Of a stretch of DNA of 64,000 nt, positions 62,106-64,000 are shown piece by piece. The position numbers and the translations under genes are program-made. The stretch is taken from assembly GCF_019711375.1 (NCBI RefSeq), contig NZ_CP081295.1, positions 186,001 through 250,000 on the forward strand. The letters are read 5' to 3'. Source of the DNA: Qipengyuania aurantiaca (GTDB lineage: Bacteria; Pseudomonadota; Alphaproteobacteria; Sphingomonadales; Sphingomonadaceae). The notes below the pieces were generated by a model, which did no database searches, was not told where the DNA came from, and was given only the letters and a program-made list of their open reading frames with translations. Within the stretch, counting starts at the first letter, position 1, and every line of letters starts with the position of its first letter.

Positions 62106-64000
62106 GCTGGGCCACCGCCTGGCGGATCGCGCGGCGCGATCTCAACGCGCGCTTCAAGGGGCTGCGGCTCCTCCTCGTGTGCATCTTCCTCGGCACGGCG
62201 GCGCTGGCGGCGATCGGTTCGCTGACCGCCGCGATCGAGCGCGAACTGGCCGCCAACGGGCAGGCTTTTCTCGGCGGCGACGTACAGATCGAACTCTGGC
62301 AGCGCTCGCTGAACGACGATGAGCGCGCGGCGCTGGAGGAACTCGGCACGGTGTCCGCTGGAACGCGTCTTCAGGCGATGGCGCGCAAGGACGATATTGC
62401 CGCGCCCATCGAATTGAAGGCGGTCGACGGGGCCTACCCGCTCTATGGCACGCTGGTGCTCGAGGGCGGTCGTGAAGCTGACGCACCGCAGGACAACGAG
62501 GCCTATCTCGCCCCCGGAGCGGCCGACCGGCTCGGTGTAGCCGTAGGCGACAGCATCGCCATCGGTACCGAAACGCTGCAAGTGGCCGGGATTATCGAAG
62601 ACGAGCCCGACCGGCTCGGTGAAGGCTTCCAGCTCGGCCCGACGATCATCGTCGCCGAAGACCTTCCGGAACGCGCCGGCCTTTTGGCCCCGGGCGCAAT
62701 GTATCAGAGCAAGACGCGCGTAGCTCTTTCTACGCCGCGTAATCTGGAGGCGGTGGAGGAAGACCTTGAAGCCCGCTTCCCCGATGCAGGCTTCGATATC
62801 GACACCGCCGAACGCGCCGCGCCGGGGACCGACCGCTTTGTCGAACGGATGAGCGAATTCCTCACCCTGGTCGGCCTTGCCGCGCTCGTTATCGCCGGGA
62901 TCGGCATCGGCGGCGGCGTGTCCTCCTATCTCGATGCGCGGCGCCAGTCGGTGGCCACGCTCAAGGTCCTGGGCGCTGACAGCCGCGATATCGCGCGCGT
63001 CTATGCCCTGCAGATCTTCGCCGCTTCCGCCGTCGGAAGCCTCGCCGGGCTTGCGGTGGGCGTGGCGGTCGTCCCGATCCTCGCCAGTGCGCTGAAGGGG
63101 CTGCTGCCCGTCGACGCAGGCTTCGTGTTCGACCCGGGCGCGCTGCTGCTGGCCGCCGCCTATGGCCTGCTGGTGGCGCTCGTCTTTGCCGCGCCGCCGC
63201 TGATGCGCGCGCGGCACTTCCCGGCCATGGCGCTGATGCGCGCCCGCGTAGCCCCGCTGGCGCGCGACAAGGCGGCGATCCTCATCGTCATCGCGGGCCT
63301 CGCAGCCATTGTCGGGCTCGCGCTCGTCACCTCGAGCCGCCCGATGCTGGCGGGCGGCTTTCTCGCCGGGGCCGCCGTGGTGCTGGGCCTGCTCGCGCTG
63401 CTCGGCTGGCTCATCCGAAAGGGCGCAGGTGCCCTGCCCCGCCCGAAAAGTCCCATTGCGCGCGCCGCGCTCGCCAATATCCATCGGCCCGGATCGAGCA
63501 CCGGAGCGCTGGTGACCGCCTTGGGTTTCGGCCTTGCCGCCTTCGTCCTCCTCGCCGCCATCCAGAGCAGCATCGACGGCAATATCCAGAGCCGCGTGCC
63601 GGAACGCGCGCCCGACTATTTCGTGCTCGACGTACCCCGCGACCGGCAGGCCGATTTCGAGGCGCTGGTCGCGCAAACGGATGCCGAAGCACAGGTGCGC
63701 GCCGTCCCGGCCTTGCGTGGTTCGGTGCTCGCCTTCGGTCCCGAGGGCGCGATGACCCGCACCTCCTCGCTGGAGGAGATCCCCGACGGCGCCTGGGCCC
63801 TGCGCGGCGAACGTGGTCTGACCTATGCCGACGAAGTTCCTCCCGGCAACGAACTCACCGGCGGCCAGTGGTGGGGGCCGATGTATCAGGGCGAACCGCT
63901 CGTCTCGGTGGACGAGGAATTTGCGCGCGCGGCCGGGCTGGAAATCGGCGACAAACTGTCTTTTGGCGTGCTCGGCGCGGAGGTCGAGACACGCATCGCC
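62102..64000 (+). CDS. FtsX-like permease, YbbP-like, C-terminus cut by window edge
   Basis: 633 codons visible, no stop. TM1 is in the N-terminus (LRLLLVCIFLGTAALAAIGSL), followed by a MacB-like periplasmic domain and the FtsX block FLTLVGLAALVIAGIGIGGGVSSYLDARRQSVATLKVLGA. More spans follow, and a second FtsX-type half begins near residue 460 (IARAALANIHRPGSSTGALVTALGFGLAAFVLLAAI). The full protein should be about 830-850 residues with 10 spans. It partners the YbbA-like ATPase. Confidence 0.9.
   Translation, partial: MSWATAWRIARRDLNARFKGLRLLLVCIFLGTAALAAIGSLTAAIERELAANGQAFLGGDVQIELWQRSLNDDERAALEELGTVSAGTRLQAMARKDDIAAPIELKAVDGAYPLYGTLVLEGGREADAPQDNEAYLAPGAADRLGVAVGDSIAIGTETLQVAGIIEDEPDRLGEGFQLGPTIIVAEDLPERAGLLAPGAMYQSKTRVALSTPRNLEAVEEDLEARFPDAGFDIDTAERAAPGTDRFVERMSEFLTLVGLAALVIAGIGIGGGVSSYLDARRQSVATLKVLGADSRDIARVYALQIFAASAVGSLAGLAVGVAVVPILASALKGLLPVDAGFVFDPGALLLAAAYGLLVALVFAAPPLMRARHFPAMALMRARVAPLARDKAAILIVIAGLAAIVGLALVTSSRPMLAGGFLAGAAVVLGLLALLGWLIRKGAGALPRPKSPIARAALANIHRPGSSTGALVTALGFGLAAFVLLAAIQSSIDGNIQSRVPERAPDYFVLDVPRDRQADFEALVAQTDAEAQVRAVPALRGSVLAFGPEGAMTRTSSLEEIPDGAWALRGERGLTYADEVPPGNELTGGQWWGPMYQGEPLVSVDEEFARAAGLEIGDKLSFGVLGAEVETRIA

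Overview
The window is chromosomal DNA from an alphaproteobacterium. It most likely comes from the Sphingomonadales, close to the Erythrobacteraceae (Erythrobacter, Qipengyuania, Altererythrobacter). Evidence: high GC; a circularly permuted two-piece tmRNA gene; F1 ATP synthase genes atpHAGDC in a cluster separate from F0, with an 85-residue epsilon subunit; CobT, HdaA-type and DUF2794 proteins; and short palindromic repeats like those common between sphingomonad genes. Most of the window is core genome. No prophage, insertion sequence, CRISPR array, rRNA or recognisable tRNA was seen.

Layout. 1-1113: truncated HTH/S24-type regulator, two palindromic operator-like sites and a divergent pair of small genes. 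1127-3870: D-2-hydroxyacid dehydrogenase and cysS among three repeat doublets. 3884-7222: fsa, cobT, a 57-residue membrane protein and a nitroreductase in one tight reverse-strand group. 7288-17294: DUF4197 lipoprotein, priA, FeS photolyase, small membrane protein, aldehyde dehydrogenase, ada, membrane-anchored trypsin-like protease and a TauD-type dioxygenase. 17716-22828: atpHAG, a lipoprotein gene, atpDC and a terminator. 22982-31346: secreted prolyl oligopeptidase, SOUL protein, HNH protein, glmU, gph, an acyl-CoA-type SDR and two membrane proteins. 31421-38455: DUF2794, cysE, hda and DUF2066-like genes, divergent from purM-purN-small membrane protein-sulfotransferase; then an NTF2-like protein and ndk. 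38539-46953: lipoprotein, holC, DUF2256, pepA, and the opposing lptD-surA-pdxA-rsmA outer-membrane operon. 46990-53777: lipoprotein, PilZ protein, malate synthase G, and an M20 hydrolase-astA-astB operon. 53921-58818: small membrane protein, ssrA, mscL, a LemA/TPM/TPM group, NUDIX hydrolase and SDR. 58853-59451: a compact PspC operon. 59578-64000: recF, a TesA-type esterase and a YbbA/YbbP-type ABC system cut by the window end.

The most novel-looking locus is 58853-59451. An exact sigma-54 type -24/-12 promoter (59409-59424) faces two tandem paralogous genes for 39-residue single-span membrane peptides. The second overlaps pspC by 4 nt. I read this as a sigma-54-controlled envelope-stress operon built from PspC and two undescribed small proteins.

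Other points worth attention: two genes (an HNH protein and holC) whose best-placed start codons are CTG and ATC; a lipoprotein gene inside the ATP synthase operon; a 57-residue protein fused by overlaps between cobT and a nitroreductase; a 93-bp-spaced duplicated hairpin beside ssrA; and a GC mosaic inside cysS.
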